NCBI GenBank assembly: GCA_934426255.1
Contig: CAKRYD010000006.1
Coordinates: forward strand, 1 to 64,000
Source of the DNA: an uncultured Bacteroidaceae bacterium
GTDB lineage: Bacteria > Bacteroidota > Bacteroidia > Bacteroidales > Bacteroidaceae
DNA: 64,000 nt
Reading direction: 5' to 3'
The notes beneath the pieces are model-generated. The model searched no databases. It was not told the DNA's origin and saw only the letters and a list, made by a program, of their open reading frames with translations. Both the position numbers and the translations under genes were made by a program. Shown one piece after another: positions 23,195-32,501 of the stretch. Positions within the stretch are counted from its first letter, which is position 1. Each line of letters begins with the position of its first letter.

Positions 23195-25639
23195 ATGGTA
23201 GGAGCAGCACAAATTTCCGTGATACTTCCCTTTTGCAATTCCAAGAGGACGCTGGCGGCATGTGTAGAAAGCATATTGTCGCAAAGCTATTCCCGTTTTG
23301 AGCTGTTGGTTGCCGACTACGGTTCGACAGATGGCAGTGATAAAATCATAAACACGTTTGAAGACCAGCGTATTCGTGTTGTCAAGCGTGCCAATGGCTA
23401 CGCAAGGGCTCTCAACAGTCTGATGAAACAGGCGGAAGGGAAATACATTGTACGTATGGATGCCGGATACATGATGAGCGAAGGACGGTTGCAAAAGCAA
23501 CTCAATTATATGGAACAACATTCTGGAGTTGCTCTTATAGGAGGATATGTGGAACAGGTAGAAGCGGAAGGCGTGAGTTTGATTCATGACGTTCCACTGC
23601 AAGTTACGCCTTTGGATTTGGTCGGTTATTGCTGTATTCACACTCCTACAGTAGTAATACGCTCGAAAATCATAAAGGAAGACGGACTGTATTATGATGA
23701 ATCTTGCGGTACTTTGGCAGATTATGCTCTATATTGTACAATGGCTCAAAAAGGAATGAAATTGTGCAATGTAGAGGAGGTCTTTGCCAAGACATGTCTT
23801 TGGCCAAAATGCGAAGATTTTTCTCTAAAAGATGATGTCAGTTGGAATATCCGTCTGAATTTGGCAAGCTGGATAAAGAAATGTGAATACGAAGTCATGC
23901 ACGATTATCAGACACTACCTCCCAGCGATAAGAAATTAAGTGTTTGTATTTCTTTCTTGAATGAAGGAGAAGAAGTTGGCAAGACTGTCAAATGCATTCG
24001 TGAGACGGTGGGTGAAACAGTTGAGATAATAGTAATTAATGATGCTTCTGATGATGGGTACGACTATGAAGCGGATTTGAGAGGAATGAATGTTCACTAT
24101 TATGTCAACAAAATGCGTATTGGTGCGGCGGAAAGTAAAGAAAAAGCCGTTCAGATATGTGGCACGCCATATTTTTTGCTGCTTGATGCTCATATGCGTT
24201 TTTATACAAAGGATTGGGCAGAGGTTATAGTGGCGGAAATTGAGCGAAATCCAAATTGTCTGTATTGCTGTAAAAGTAGGGTCTTGACGAAGAGTGGTGA
24301 TGGAGTCGTTTGTGACGAAAAGGACGTTAAAGAGCATGGGGCATATCTCCGTTTTGATTTGAATTCATTTGTCCCAAGAATAAACTGGATGGGACAAAGT
24401 AGGATGCCTTATTTGTGTGAACCACAAATTCCGGCAATACTTGGAGCTACGTATGCAACGAGCAAGTCTTATTGGAATAGGCTAAAAGGACTGGAAGGGC
24501 TTATACATTACGGTTGTGAGGAACAGTATTTGAGTGTTAAGGCCTGGCTTGAAGGAGGAGGGTGTCGATTGATTGATAATGTGATAATAGGGCATATTTA
24601 TAGGGATGATGCGCCATATCGAAGAGTTTTTGCACCGATTGTGTATAATTACGTGGTAGTTGTTAAAACTCTATTTCCAACGTCTGAAAGAGGGTGGGCT
24701 CTGGCGGCTATACAAAAAAATTACCCTAAAGCATATGAGCAGCTAAATGTGTTGAGTACATTAAATATGTCACAGCTTGCAGAATTGAGGAGATATTTTG
24801 AGCAAACATTTAAAGTAAACGATTTTTCTTATATTCGAAAAATCAATAATGTTGTTACATTTGAAAATGTTTTAGTCCTTGGTGAATGGGGAAAACGTTT
24901 GCCGACAATCATTCAAGAGATTGAAGGTGAATTAAAGGAAAACCATGAGATGAATCTTTTCTGTGGAAAGGTGGGGTATATGTTGGCTTTGGCTGAATAT
25001 GCCGAAATTTACAGGGATGTCGAAGTTGACAAATATGCTTCTTGTTTACTATCTAAAATTTTAGATGCACTTGAAGCTATGGATTTCTCTGTTAGTTTGT
25101 CAGGTGGAATTGCTGGTATAGGGTGGGCCTTAATCTATCTGTTAAGGCACAAGCTTTTGAAAGACTCTTTGGAAAAAGAATTGAAATACATAGACCATCG
25201 TATCATGGAGTACGATGTAAGCAGGGTATCGGATAAAAGCTTCAAAACTGGTATCGGAGGTATTTTGGCGTATGTGGTAACGCGTTTGGGTATGCTGAAT
25301 TCTTTTTCAGAGAGTGGATTCGATGAGAAGTATCTTTCCGGACTTAAATTGGTTGCAGAAGAAATTATAGCTGATTCTAATTCGGATGTGCGTACATTAA
25401 GCTACGCCTATCAATTTGTTTTTTGTATGGAACAAAGGAAATGGAATATATTGCCACCTAAAGTAAGTGATTTGCTTGAATTACCTGTGTTTGTCCCAAA
25501 AGAAGGAAAATACCAAAAGAAAGGATTATATGGGAAAGCAGGACTGGCTTTGTTTCTGTTGGGCAGGATACGGGCTGCCGGTAGCCTGTACCCGGATTTG
25601 TTGGATGAAGTAAAAAATAATGAATATGAAAACAAGTAG
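23195..25639 (+). CDS. Double glycosyltransferase (GT2 + GT27-like) fused to LanC-like domain, module 2
   Basis: 814 residues from the ATG at 23195 (MVGAAQISVILP), chosen because of the promoter at 23142-23173. Residues about 5-225 are a conventional GT2 domain ('SVILPFCNSKRTLAACVESILSQSY', 'VADYGSTDGS', 'MDAGYMM'). Residues about 247-480 are a second, GT27-like domain with D-x-H (LDAHMRF, 331-333), 'YGCEEQYLSVKAWLEGG' and 'GHIYR'. The C-terminal 220 residues carry LanC-like Gly-rich helices ('LSGGIAGIGWALIYLL', 'TGIGGILAYV', 'GLYGKAGLALFLL') without the zinc-binding Cys-His pair. Compared with the module 1 protein it has gained a whole GT2 domain, so the module 2 peptide may carry a two-sugar chain. 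Overlaps the next gene by 20 bases. Confidence 0.8.
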   Translation: MVGAAQISVILPFCNSKRTLAACVESILSQSYSRFELLVADYGSTDGSDKIINTFEDQRIRVVKRANGYARALNSLMKQAEGKYIVRMDAGYMMSEGRLQKQLNYMEQHSGVALIGGYVEQVEAEGVSLIHDVPLQVTPLDLVGYCCIHTPTVVIRSKIIKEDGLYYDESCGTLADYALYCTMAQKGMKLCNVEEVFAKTCLWPKCEDFSLKDDVSWNIRLNLASWIKKCEYEVMHDYQTLPPSDKKLSVCISFLNEGEEVGKTVKCIRETVGETVEIIVINDASDDGYDYEADLRGMNVHYYVNKMRIGAAESKEKAVQICGTPYFLLLDAHMRFYTKDWAEVIVAEIERNPNCLYCCKSRVLTKSGDGVVCDEKDVKEHGAYLRFDLNSFVPRINWMGQSRMPYLCEPQIPAILGATYATSKSYWNRLKGLEGLIHYGCEEQYLSVKAWLEGGGCRLIDNVIIGHIYRDDAPYRRVFAPIVYNYVVVVKTLFPTSERGWALAAIQKNYPKAYEQLNVLSTLNMSQLAELRRYFEQTFKVNDFSYIRKINNVVTFENVLVLGEWGKRLPTIIQEIEGELKENHEMNLFCGKVGYMLALAEYAEIYRDVEVDKYASCLLSKILDALEAMDFSVSLSGGIAGIGWALIYLLRHKLLKDSLEKELKYIDHRIMEYDVSRVSDKSFKTGIGGILAYVVTRLGMLNSFSESGFDEKYLSGLKLVAEEIIADSNSDVRTLSYAYQFVFCMEQRKWNILPPKVSDLLELPVFVPKEGKYQKKGLYGKAGLALFLLGRIRAAGSLYPDLLDEVKNNEYENK

Positions 25640-26927
25640 ATACAATGTGTGCATTCCAATGCAGGGTGTTAGCCTAATATACAATTGCAGAACAGATGAA
25701 ATCATTCAGGCAGATGAACGATTGGTGGATGTGTATAAGCTGAATATGGACCATCCTGAAGCGATAGAGCAGATTGCTCCGGATTTTTATCGCTATCTGT
25801 GTGACAAAGGTTTTGTTTTGGAAGATGAAATAGATGAGATTCAATTGATATTGAACGGTTGGAAAAGTGAGGATGAGTGCGGTAAGGATCTGTTCGTTAC
25901 TGTTAATCCAACGATAAACTGTAATCTCAGATGTTATTATTGTTACGAAGAACATAATAAAGGAACGAAAATGTCGCAAGAAATCTTGGACGCTGTTGTG
26001 GCCTATTTCAAACGGCAAATCCAAAGCAAAAAGTATGATCAAATCGCTTTATCTTTTTTCGGGGGAGAACCTTTGATATATTTTAAAAATACAGTATATC
26101 CTCTATTGGAAGAAATACGGCAATTATTGAAAGGTAAGACTCTGTTTTCATTACAATTTACCACAAATGCAACGTTACTTACCAAAAAAGTTTTGGAGTA
26201 TTTGAAGCCGTGGAATCCTTCTTTTCAGATTACAATTGATGGTAATGAATTTATTCACAATTTGGTAAAACAGCTGCCAGGGGAGAAGTCCGCTTACAAA
26301 ATAGCAGTGAATAATATAAGGCTGTTGTTACAGCAAAAGCTCAAGGTTGCTATTCGTTTTAATTATACGGCGAAGACGCTGGATTACTTTTATGATGTAC
26401 TTACTGACATGCAAGATTTTTCAGACTCAGAAAAATCATATTGCAACATCAACTTTCATCGGATCTGGCAAGATACAGTGATTCCCGATTCGGAATTGAA
26501 AGATTCTGTGGATGCTTTGGAAAAAGCCTTCCGAGAAAAAGGCTTTCATGTTATCAGTTCCTCATCACGGACTATCGGACGCTGTTACGGTGATAAGGAA
26601 AACAGTGTTGTCATCAATTATAATGGGGCTATTTACAAATGTACAGCCCGCAATTTTGATGAAGAACATTGTGAGGGACAGTTATTGCCGGATGGAAACA
26701 TCAAGTGGAATGAGCGGTATGAAAAACGAAAAAATGTGCGATATTGCAATGCCGTTTGCCAGGCATGTCTCATTTTTCCGTTATGTCATGGAGGATGCAG
26801 TCAAAATAAGTTGGAGAGTGATAATCCGGATAAATGTTTAACACAGTTCTCAAATCAAGATAAACAGGATTATATCCTCCGGCGTATAAAGGATATTTAT
26901 AAAGAGCAAAATAGAGAAACAATTTAA
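25620..26927 (+). CDS. Radical SAM/SPASM peptide maturase, module 2
   Basis: 435 residues. Cluster motif CNLRCYYC (C-x3-C-x2-C) near residue 101, then 'ALSFFGGEPLIYF' and 'QFTTNATLL'. The SPASM Cys set is 'GRCYGDKEN', 'YKCTARNF', 'RYCNAVCQACLIFPLCHGGCSQNK' and 'DKCLTQF'. It aligns over its length with the module 1 maturase, with one extra Cys in the final cluster region (CNAVCQAC versus CQAC). Start at the ATG at 25620, overlapping the glycosyltransferase gene; the ATG at 25626 is an alternative. Presumed substrate is the precursor at 27011. The same open question about bond type applies. Confidence 0.9.
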   Translation: MNMKTSRYNVCIPMQGVSLIYNCRTDEIIQADERLVDVYKLNMDHPEAIEQIAPDFYRYLCDKGFVLEDEIDEIQLILNGWKSEDECGKDLFVTVNPTINCNLRCYYCYEEHNKGTKMSQEILDAVVAYFKRQIQSKKYDQIALSFFGGEPLIYFKNTVYPLLEEIRQLLKGKTLFSLQFTTNATLLTKKVLEYLKPWNPSFQITIDGNEFIHNLVKQLPGEKSAYKIAVNNIRLLLQQKLKVAIRFNYTAKTLDYFYDVLTDMQDFSDSEKSYCNINFHRIWQDTVIPDSELKDSVDALEKAFREKGFHVISSSSRTIGRCYGDKENSVVINYNGAIYKCTARNFDEEHCEGQLLPDGNIKWNERYEKRKNVRYCNAVCQACLIFPLCHGGCSQNKLESDNPDKCLTQFSNQDKQDYILRRIKDIYKEQNRETI

Positions 26928-27010
26928 AGAAAGGAGGAGAAAGGAAAGAGAAAGGAAAGAAAGAGAATGTGTGTAGAAATAGAAATTCGATAACTTTTAA
27001 TTATTACGCA

Positions 27011-27319
27011 ATGAAAAAACAAAAAAAATTATGTAGTGCAATCGGCATGCCGATTCTAAGTTTGGATTCTGAAGGAAAGCTTCGCGGTGGTTTCGTTGGC
27101 TTATCAGGTGGCATAATGCCTTTGGACAATGACAGTGGATGCAGAAATACAGCTTGCAATAATAATGCTTGCCAAAATGCAAATTGCAATGGCTGTTCAA
27201 GTAGCCCAAATGATTCATGTAATAATACGAATTGTATTAATACAGGCTCCTGTAAGAATGACAATTGTTCTGCCGCAAAAAATAGTTCTTCATTTGCAGG
27301 TAATTCACTGTTGATTTAA
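27011..27319 (+). CDS. RiPP precursor with five-residue Cys spacing, module 2
   Basis: 102 residues from the ATG at 27011; an upstream in-frame GTG at 26969 lies in a purine-rich leader and is rejected. The leader has 'KLRGGF' (GG 26-27) matching 'LLSGGF' of the module 1 precursor, and a second GG at 33-34. Cys are at 44, 49, 54, 59, 62, 70, 75, 81 and 86, so spacings are 5, 5, 5, 3, 8, 5, 6, 5. Asn is the commonest residue between them. One extra Cys (8) lies in the leader. The tail is hydrophobic (FAGNSLLI). The change from a 4- to a 5-residue period between the paralogs is the main difference. Confidence 0.88.
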   Translation: MKKQKKLCSAIGMPILSLDSEGKLRGGFVGLSGGIMPLDNDSGCRNTACNNNACQNANCNGCSSSPNDSCNNTNCINTGSCKNDNCSAAKNSSSFAGNSLLI

Positions 27320-27330
27320 TTAATCTATTT

Positions 27331-27362
27331 AAAGAGGATGTGTGCTAAAGCACATTCTCTTT
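27331..27362 (+). terminator. Hairpin after the module 2 precursor (partial terminator/attenuator)
   Basis: AAAGAG-GATGTGTGCT-AA-AGCACATT-CTCTTT forms a long, nearly perfect stem followed by TTAGATTTT. The genes continue 30 bases later in the same direction, so it may let only part of transcription through and keep precursor mRNA abundant. Confidence 0.65.
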
Positions 27363-27391
27363 AGATTTTCAGCAACGTAAAAAGATATGTT

Positions 27392-30286
27392 ATGAACAGA
27401 GGCCTTTTAAGAGCACTATCCTTTGCTTTATTGTTTGGCGTTTCCATAATCTCTCTATATGGTGAACGTCAGTATTCTATTTGGGGTTTCACATTTAATA
27501 AATTAACAAGGAGTCCTTTGGACAGTGTGAAAGTTGTTCTTGAGCATTCGAATGGGACGGCTGATACAACCTATTCAGCAATGAGGAGGGTCAATTACAA
27601 GTCGCGTCCTTTCTTTTCTTTTGACAAACTTACAGAGGGTGAATATATCTTGCATTGTTTTCATAAAGGTTATGAGGCCGTCAAGTTGCCGGTTTCGATC
27701 AAGAAACAGAGCAATACATTGGTTGTATTGGATTTTATTTATCTGGCTCCTAAGAAAGATCGTCGTCTGGGCGAGGCGAAAGTCCGTGCCAGCCGCATTA
27801 AGATGTATCACAAAGGTGATACGGTGGTTTTCGATGCCGATGCTTTTAATCTGTCGAAAGGAAGTATGCTGGAGGCTCTGATTGCCGAGCTTCCCGGCGT
27901 GCAGTTAAAAGACAACGGTGAGATATTCGTGAACGGAAAGAAGGTGGACGACTTGTACCTGAACGGAAAGGACTTTTTCAGAGGCAATCGATTTGTGTTA
28001 TTGGAAAACCTGCCTTCATACATGGTGAAGGACATCAAGGTGTATGAACGGGACTATGCACTCAGACGACCTACAGATCCGAAACCTTATACGATGGATG
28101 TGGTGCTGAAGAAACAGTATGCCCAGGGATGGATAGCCAACGCAGAGGTGGCCGGCGGTACGTCGGAGCGTTATCTGGGGCGGATATTCGGTTTGCGGTT
28201 TACAGACTGCTCGCGGTTGAGCCTTTATGGTGACATGAACAATGTGAATGACAACCGCAAGCCGGGGCGTACGGGTGACTGGCAACCGCAGGATGTGTTG
28301 GGTGGTCGCCAACGAACACGCAAGGGCGGTGTGGACTTTTATGTGGAAGACAAGATGGATATGTGGTCGTTCAATACGGCCAATGAAGTGAACGATTCCC
28401 GTGCCAATTATGATGTGGACGAAAAGAATTCGATGTTTTTACCTGTCGGAAACGCTTATAGGCAATCTTCTGTGCAACTGATGTCGAAAAATACGCGTTG
28501 GAGGAGTAGTAATGAATTGAAACTGAAGTTCGGTAATCCTGACAAGCTGTTGAAACCTGCCAGCATGACAGTCAAGACGAATTGGGGCTATCGAACGTTC
28601 CAACATGAGCAAGCATCGTGGGCCATTGACCAGAATTTGCCGTTTGATAGCCTGACGGGGCTTTCCGGCTTTAACAAGTTGCTTTCCATTTCCTCGGAGA
28701 GCCAATGGTATTCACACCTGCTGAACCGTTCGCAGTCGGATGCTTTCCAATATGGCTATGAATTTGATACAGACGGTTCGTTGGATGGAAGCATTAAAAT
28801 AATAAACAGCAATTCTTCATTTTACCCTATGTTGAAGTGGAATTATGAAAAATCGAATACCTACAGCTTCAGGTGCCAACGGATAGACTATCCCAATGTG
28901 GGAACGCCAACGGAAAATGTATACAGGCATTTGCATGCCAGTTCTCCACATGAAAAGTACGAAATTGTGGGTGGTACGGAATATGCCTATTGGTTGCCTT
29001 TCAATGTAGGAATCATGCCCGGAATAGAGTACCGCCACAACTACAGTTCGTCAGACCGTTCTCTGTTCAATCTGGAACGTCTGGAGCAGTGGGGCGTGGA
29101 TGACAAACGCAGCCTTCAAGAATTGCCATCGACACGCGACTCCCTGCAGATGGCATTCGATGCGGCCAACAGCTACTACAGTTCCACTTATGAGAATACG
29201 GTAGTTCCGGCCTTGAACATTCAAGGAGAAATACCTATGAAAGATGAAGCCTATCGTTTATATATTGATGTAAAAATGCCATTTGAAATCAACCATACAA
29301 AACTCCATTATAATCGTGGCGACTTACAGGCGGAACTTCACCGTGTGACGAGGTTTTTCAAACCGAATGCCAACTTCGTTTTGGCAGACAGGGTAAAGAA
29401 CATGTCCTACGGAATAGATATGAACTGCAGGTCTACGGCTCCCTCGTTGGTATACAAATTGGATATTACGGATGATGTCAACCCGCTGTACATACAGCGC
29501 GGCAACAGTTCGTTGAAAAACACGACGAGCTATTATGCCAATGTGTTCGTGAGCCGTAGCGGTCTTCCCCATTACGGTTCATGGTCGACATCCATGAATT
29601 ATAATGTAGTGCGCAATACGGTGGCGATGAGTGTGCTTTATGATTCCGGAACCGGTGTCCGCACGACCCGTCCCGACAACGTGAACGGCAACTGGAACTT
29701 GGGCGGCAATACGAACTACAGCCGTTGCTTGGACAAGAAGGACCGTCTGACGTTTGATACGCGTACGGGTTACCGCTACCTTCACAGCGTGGATCTGACT
29801 GGAACGACAGCCGTAGAGCGTAGTGTGGTGGAGACGCTCAACCTGAATGAGGAGCTCAGTCTGAAATACAAGATAGGCAAGAACACGCTCGGAGTGAAGG
29901 GCAAAGTGGCCTGGTCGAACATAGACAGCGAGCGTCCGGGCTTTTCTTCGATGAATGTGACGGACTTCAGCTACGGTATGACAGCCTTGCTGAATCTTCC
30001 CTGGAAATTGCAGCTGAATACGGATTTGACGATGTTCAGCCGTCGCGGTTACGAGTCGGCTTCGATGAATACGGACGATCTGGTATGGAACGCCCGTCTG
30101 AGCCGCGTGTTCCTCGGCGGCAGCCTGACATGCTTCGTCGATGGTTTCGACCTGTTGGGCAATCTCTCGAACGTGGTTAGGAACGTGAATGCGCAAGGCA
30201 GGACAGAGACGCGTTACAATGTAGTGCCCCGTTATGTAATGCTGCATGTGATATACCGATTGAATAAACAACCAAAAAAGAAATAA
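27392..30286 (+). CDS. Outer-membrane beta-barrel protein with CarboxypepD-like N-domain, module 2
   Basis: 964 residues with a signal peptide (MNRGLLRALSFALLFGVSIISLYG). Same order as its paralog at 20056: regulatory-like sandwich ('YSIWGFTFNKLTRSPLDSVKV'), plug ('KMYHKGDTVVFDADAFNLSKG...NGEIFVNGKKVDDLYLNG'), then a barrel ending in 'RYVMLHVIYRLNKQPKKK'. Plug and last strands are the most conserved parts between the two; the large middle, which would form the outer loops, differs. One such protein per precursor points to a pairing with the individual peptide. No SusD gene. Confidence 0.85.
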   Translation: MNRGLLRALSFALLFGVSIISLYGERQYSIWGFTFNKLTRSPLDSVKVVLEHSNGTADTTYSAMRRVNYKSRPFFSFDKLTEGEYILHCFHKGYEAVKLPVSIKKQSNTLVVLDFIYLAPKKDRRLGEAKVRASRIKMYHKGDTVVFDADAFNLSKGSMLEALIAELPGVQLKDNGEIFVNGKKVDDLYLNGKDFFRGNRFVLLENLPSYMVKDIKVYERDYALRRPTDPKPYTMDVVLKKQYAQGWIANAEVAGGTSERYLGRIFGLRFTDCSRLSLYGDMNNVNDNRKPGRTGDWQPQDVLGGRQRTRKGGVDFYVEDKMDMWSFNTANEVNDSRANYDVDEKNSMFLPVGNAYRQSSVQLMSKNTRWRSSNELKLKFGNPDKLLKPASMTVKTNWGYRTFQHEQASWAIDQNLPFDSLTGLSGFNKLLSISSESQWYSHLLNRSQSDAFQYGYEFDTDGSLDGSIKIINSNSSFYPMLKWNYEKSNTYSFRCQRIDYPNVGTPTENVYRHLHASSPHEKYEIVGGTEYAYWLPFNVGIMPGIEYRHNYSSSDRSLFNLERLEQWGVDDKRSLQELPSTRDSLQMAFDAANSYYSSTYENTVVPALNIQGEIPMKDEAYRLYIDVKMPFEINHTKLHYNRGDLQAELHRVTRFFKPNANFVLADRVKNMSYGIDMNCRSTAPSLVYKLDITDDVNPLYIQRGNSSLKNTTSYYANVFVSRSGLPHYGSWSTSMNYNVVRNTVAMSVLYDSGTGVRTTRPDNVNGNWNLGGNTNYSRCLDKKDRLTFDTRTGYRYLHSVDLTGTTAVERSVVETLNLNEELSLKYKIGKNTLGVKGKVAWSNIDSERPGFSSMNVTDFSYGMTALLNLPWKLQLNTDLTMFSRRGYESASMNTDDLVWNARLSRVFLGGSLTCFVDGFDLLGNLSNVVRNVNAQGRTETRYNVVPRYVMLHVIYRLNKQPKKK

Positions 30287-30314
30287 CCAATAACCTGTAT
30301 AAAATGAAGCTGCC

Positions 30315-32501
30315 ATGCGTTTGAAATATACCCGTCAGTTTGATCAAATGGATTGCGGACCGGCTTGTATCCGCATGGTGGCTTCGGCTTACGGCCGCAC
30401 TTATCCGCTGAGCTATTTGCGCACGCTTTCGCATCTGACACGTGAGGGTGTGAGCGTGGCGGGCATTCGTGATGCCTTGAAAGAAATAGGAATGGAAAGT
30501 GTCACGTTTGAGATGACACTTGACCAACTGGAAGAGAAGTGCCCATTGCCGGCCATTCTGCATTGGGAGCAGAACCATTTCGTGGTCCTTTACAAAGTGA
30601 AGCGCAACCGCTGGACTAATAAACGTACCTTCTATATAGCCAATCCGGCTTATGGCAAGCATGGATATGACGAAAAGGATATGGAAAAGTGCTGGTTGAA
30701 CGGTGATAGGGGCATAGTAGTGGCCATTGAACCGGCGGAAGACTTCTATCGTCATGAGGATGTGAAAGAGAAGCACTCATTGCTGAAGTTCGGGAAGAAG
30801 TATGTATGGCCTTTCAAAAACGAGATGGTGCAGTTGTCGATGGGGCTGTTGAGTGGGTTGGTACTGTCGTTGGTGACACCGTTTCTGACGCAGGCCTTGG
30901 TAGACCAAGGTATCGGCATGAGGGATTTCGGTATCATTACCACATTGCTTGTCGCCCAGTTGTGCCTGTTCGTGGGAAGTTTTACCATGGGCATGGTGAG
31001 CAGCTGGGTTTCGCTTTATATGGGTACTCGAATCAGCATCAGAATCTTGCATGACTATCTGGCAAAGCTGATGAAGCTGCCGATGACATTTTTTGAAACC
31101 AAAAGTGTGGGCGACTATCAGCAACGCATAGGTGATCATTACCGTTTGCAGAGCTTTACGACACAAGGAAGCATGCAGACTTTGTTCTCGCTCTTGACCG
31201 GAATGGTGCTGTCGGTGATTATAGGTTTTTACAGCTGGAAAATTTTGCTGTTTTATTTGGCCATGACCGGTATAAGCGCGCTTTGGATGAGTTATTTCTT
31301 CAGAAAGAGGAAAGCCTTGGATTATGAGCAGTTCAAACTGAATGCGCGTAACCAAAACAAGGTGTATGAACTGATGACCGGCATAACGGATATCAAACTG
31401 AATGCCTATGACGGCTACAAGGTGAAGGAATGGGAAACGATGCAAGAGGAGCTGTATGCAATGAGTCAGAAGGTGCTGCGTTTGGATCAGATACAGAACA
31501 CCGGTTATACGGTAATTGGCCAAACGAGGAATATTCTGGTTACATTCTGGATTGCCGCCGCTGTGGTATCGGGCGATTTGACATTGGGAATGATGATGAG
31601 CATCAGTACCATTATAGGACAAATAGACGGTCCGTTGTCGCAACTGATAACATTCCTGCGCCAGCTGCAGGATGCGAAGATCAGTCTTGAACGTTCGGAA
31701 GAGGTACATCTCTGTGAAAACGAAGACAAAAAGGACGGGATGGATGTGCCGACCGACAGCCCGAGGGATATAGAACTGAAAGATGTGACTTTCGGTTATA
31801 TAGGCAACGTCGGAAAGCCTGTGCTGGAGAATGTTTCAATAAAGATTCCGGCAGGAAAGACCACGGCCATAGTAGGCGAAAGCGGTAGCGGAAAGACTAC
31901 GTTGATGAAGCTTCTGTTGAAGTTCTATGAACCGACGAAAGGCAGCATCCTGTTGGACGGAAAAGACTTGCGAATGTATAAGGCCGAATCGCTGCGCCGG
32001 GCTTCGGGCATTGTGATGCAAGACAATTTTGTCTTTTCGGACACCTTGAAAAACAATATCACCTTGGGAGAAACGTACGATGTACAACGGATGCAGGATG
32101 CCCTTGAAGCAGCCTGTCTGAAAGAGTATGTGAACGGGCTTCCGTTGGGTATCAACACCAAGATAGGGGCAGAGGGCAACGGCATTAGTGGTGGAGAAAG
32201 ACAGAGAATCATGATAGCGCGTGCCATGTATAAGCATCCTATCTATATGCTGCTGGACGAGGCCACCAGTTCGCTTGATGCTGAAAACGAGAGGAAAATC
32301 ACCGAGAATCTGAGGCGTGAGTTTGCCAGGAGCACCGTGGTGGTTATAGCACACAGGCTTTCTACCGTGAGACATGCCGACAATATTGTTGTGCTGAAGC
32401 ACGGGATTGTGGCAGAGCAAGGTACGCATGAGGAGCTCGTGGCATTGAAGGGCGTATATTATAATTTGGTAAAGAATCAATTGGAACTGGCAAGTGAATG
32501 A
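30315..32501 (+). CDS. C39-peptidase ABC exporter (leader-cleaving peptide transporter)
   Basis: 728 residues, inner membrane. Residues 1-130 are a C39 peptidase with Gln 11 and Cys 14 (QMDCGPAC) and His 88 (NHFVVLYK). The third catalytic position reads Asn-Pro (N110-P111) where the family usually has Asp-Pro. About six membrane spans follow at 160-440, then an ABC ATPase with Walker A 'GESGSGKTT', signature 'SGGERQR', Walker B 'YMLLDEATSSLD' and switch His in 'AHRLST'. It should cut both GG leaders and export the peptides to the periplasm. It is the only exporter in the locus and so probably serves both modules. Confidence 0.93.
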   Translation: MRLKYTRQFDQMDCGPACIRMVASAYGRTYPLSYLRTLSHLTREGVSVAGIRDALKEIGMESVTFEMTLDQLEEKCPLPAILHWEQNHFVVLYKVKRNRWTNKRTFYIANPAYGKHGYDEKDMEKCWLNGDRGIVVAIEPAEDFYRHEDVKEKHSLLKFGKKYVWPFKNEMVQLSMGLLSGLVLSLVTPFLTQALVDQGIGMRDFGIITTLLVAQLCLFVGSFTMGMVSSWVSLYMGTRISIRILHDYLAKLMKLPMTFFETKSVGDYQQRIGDHYRLQSFTTQGSMQTLFSLLTGMVLSVIIGFYSWKILLFYLAMTGISALWMSYFFRKRKALDYEQFKLNARNQNKVYELMTGITDIKLNAYDGYKVKEWETMQEELYAMSQKVLRLDQIQNTGYTVIGQTRNILVTFWIAAAVVSGDLTLGMMMSISTIIGQIDGPLSQLITFLRQLQDAKISLERSEEVHLCENEDKKDGMDVPTDSPRDIELKDVTFGYIGNVGKPVLENVSIKIPAGKTTAIVGESGSGKTTLMKLLLKFYEPTKGSILLDGKDLRMYKAESLRRASGIVMQDNFVFSDTLKNNITLGETYDVQRMQDALEAACLKEYVNGLPLGINTKIGAEGNGISGGERQRIMIARAMYKHPIYMLLDEATSSLDAENERKITENLRREFARSTVVVIAHRLSTVRHADNIVVLKHGIVAEQGTHEELVALKGVYYNLVKNQLELASE

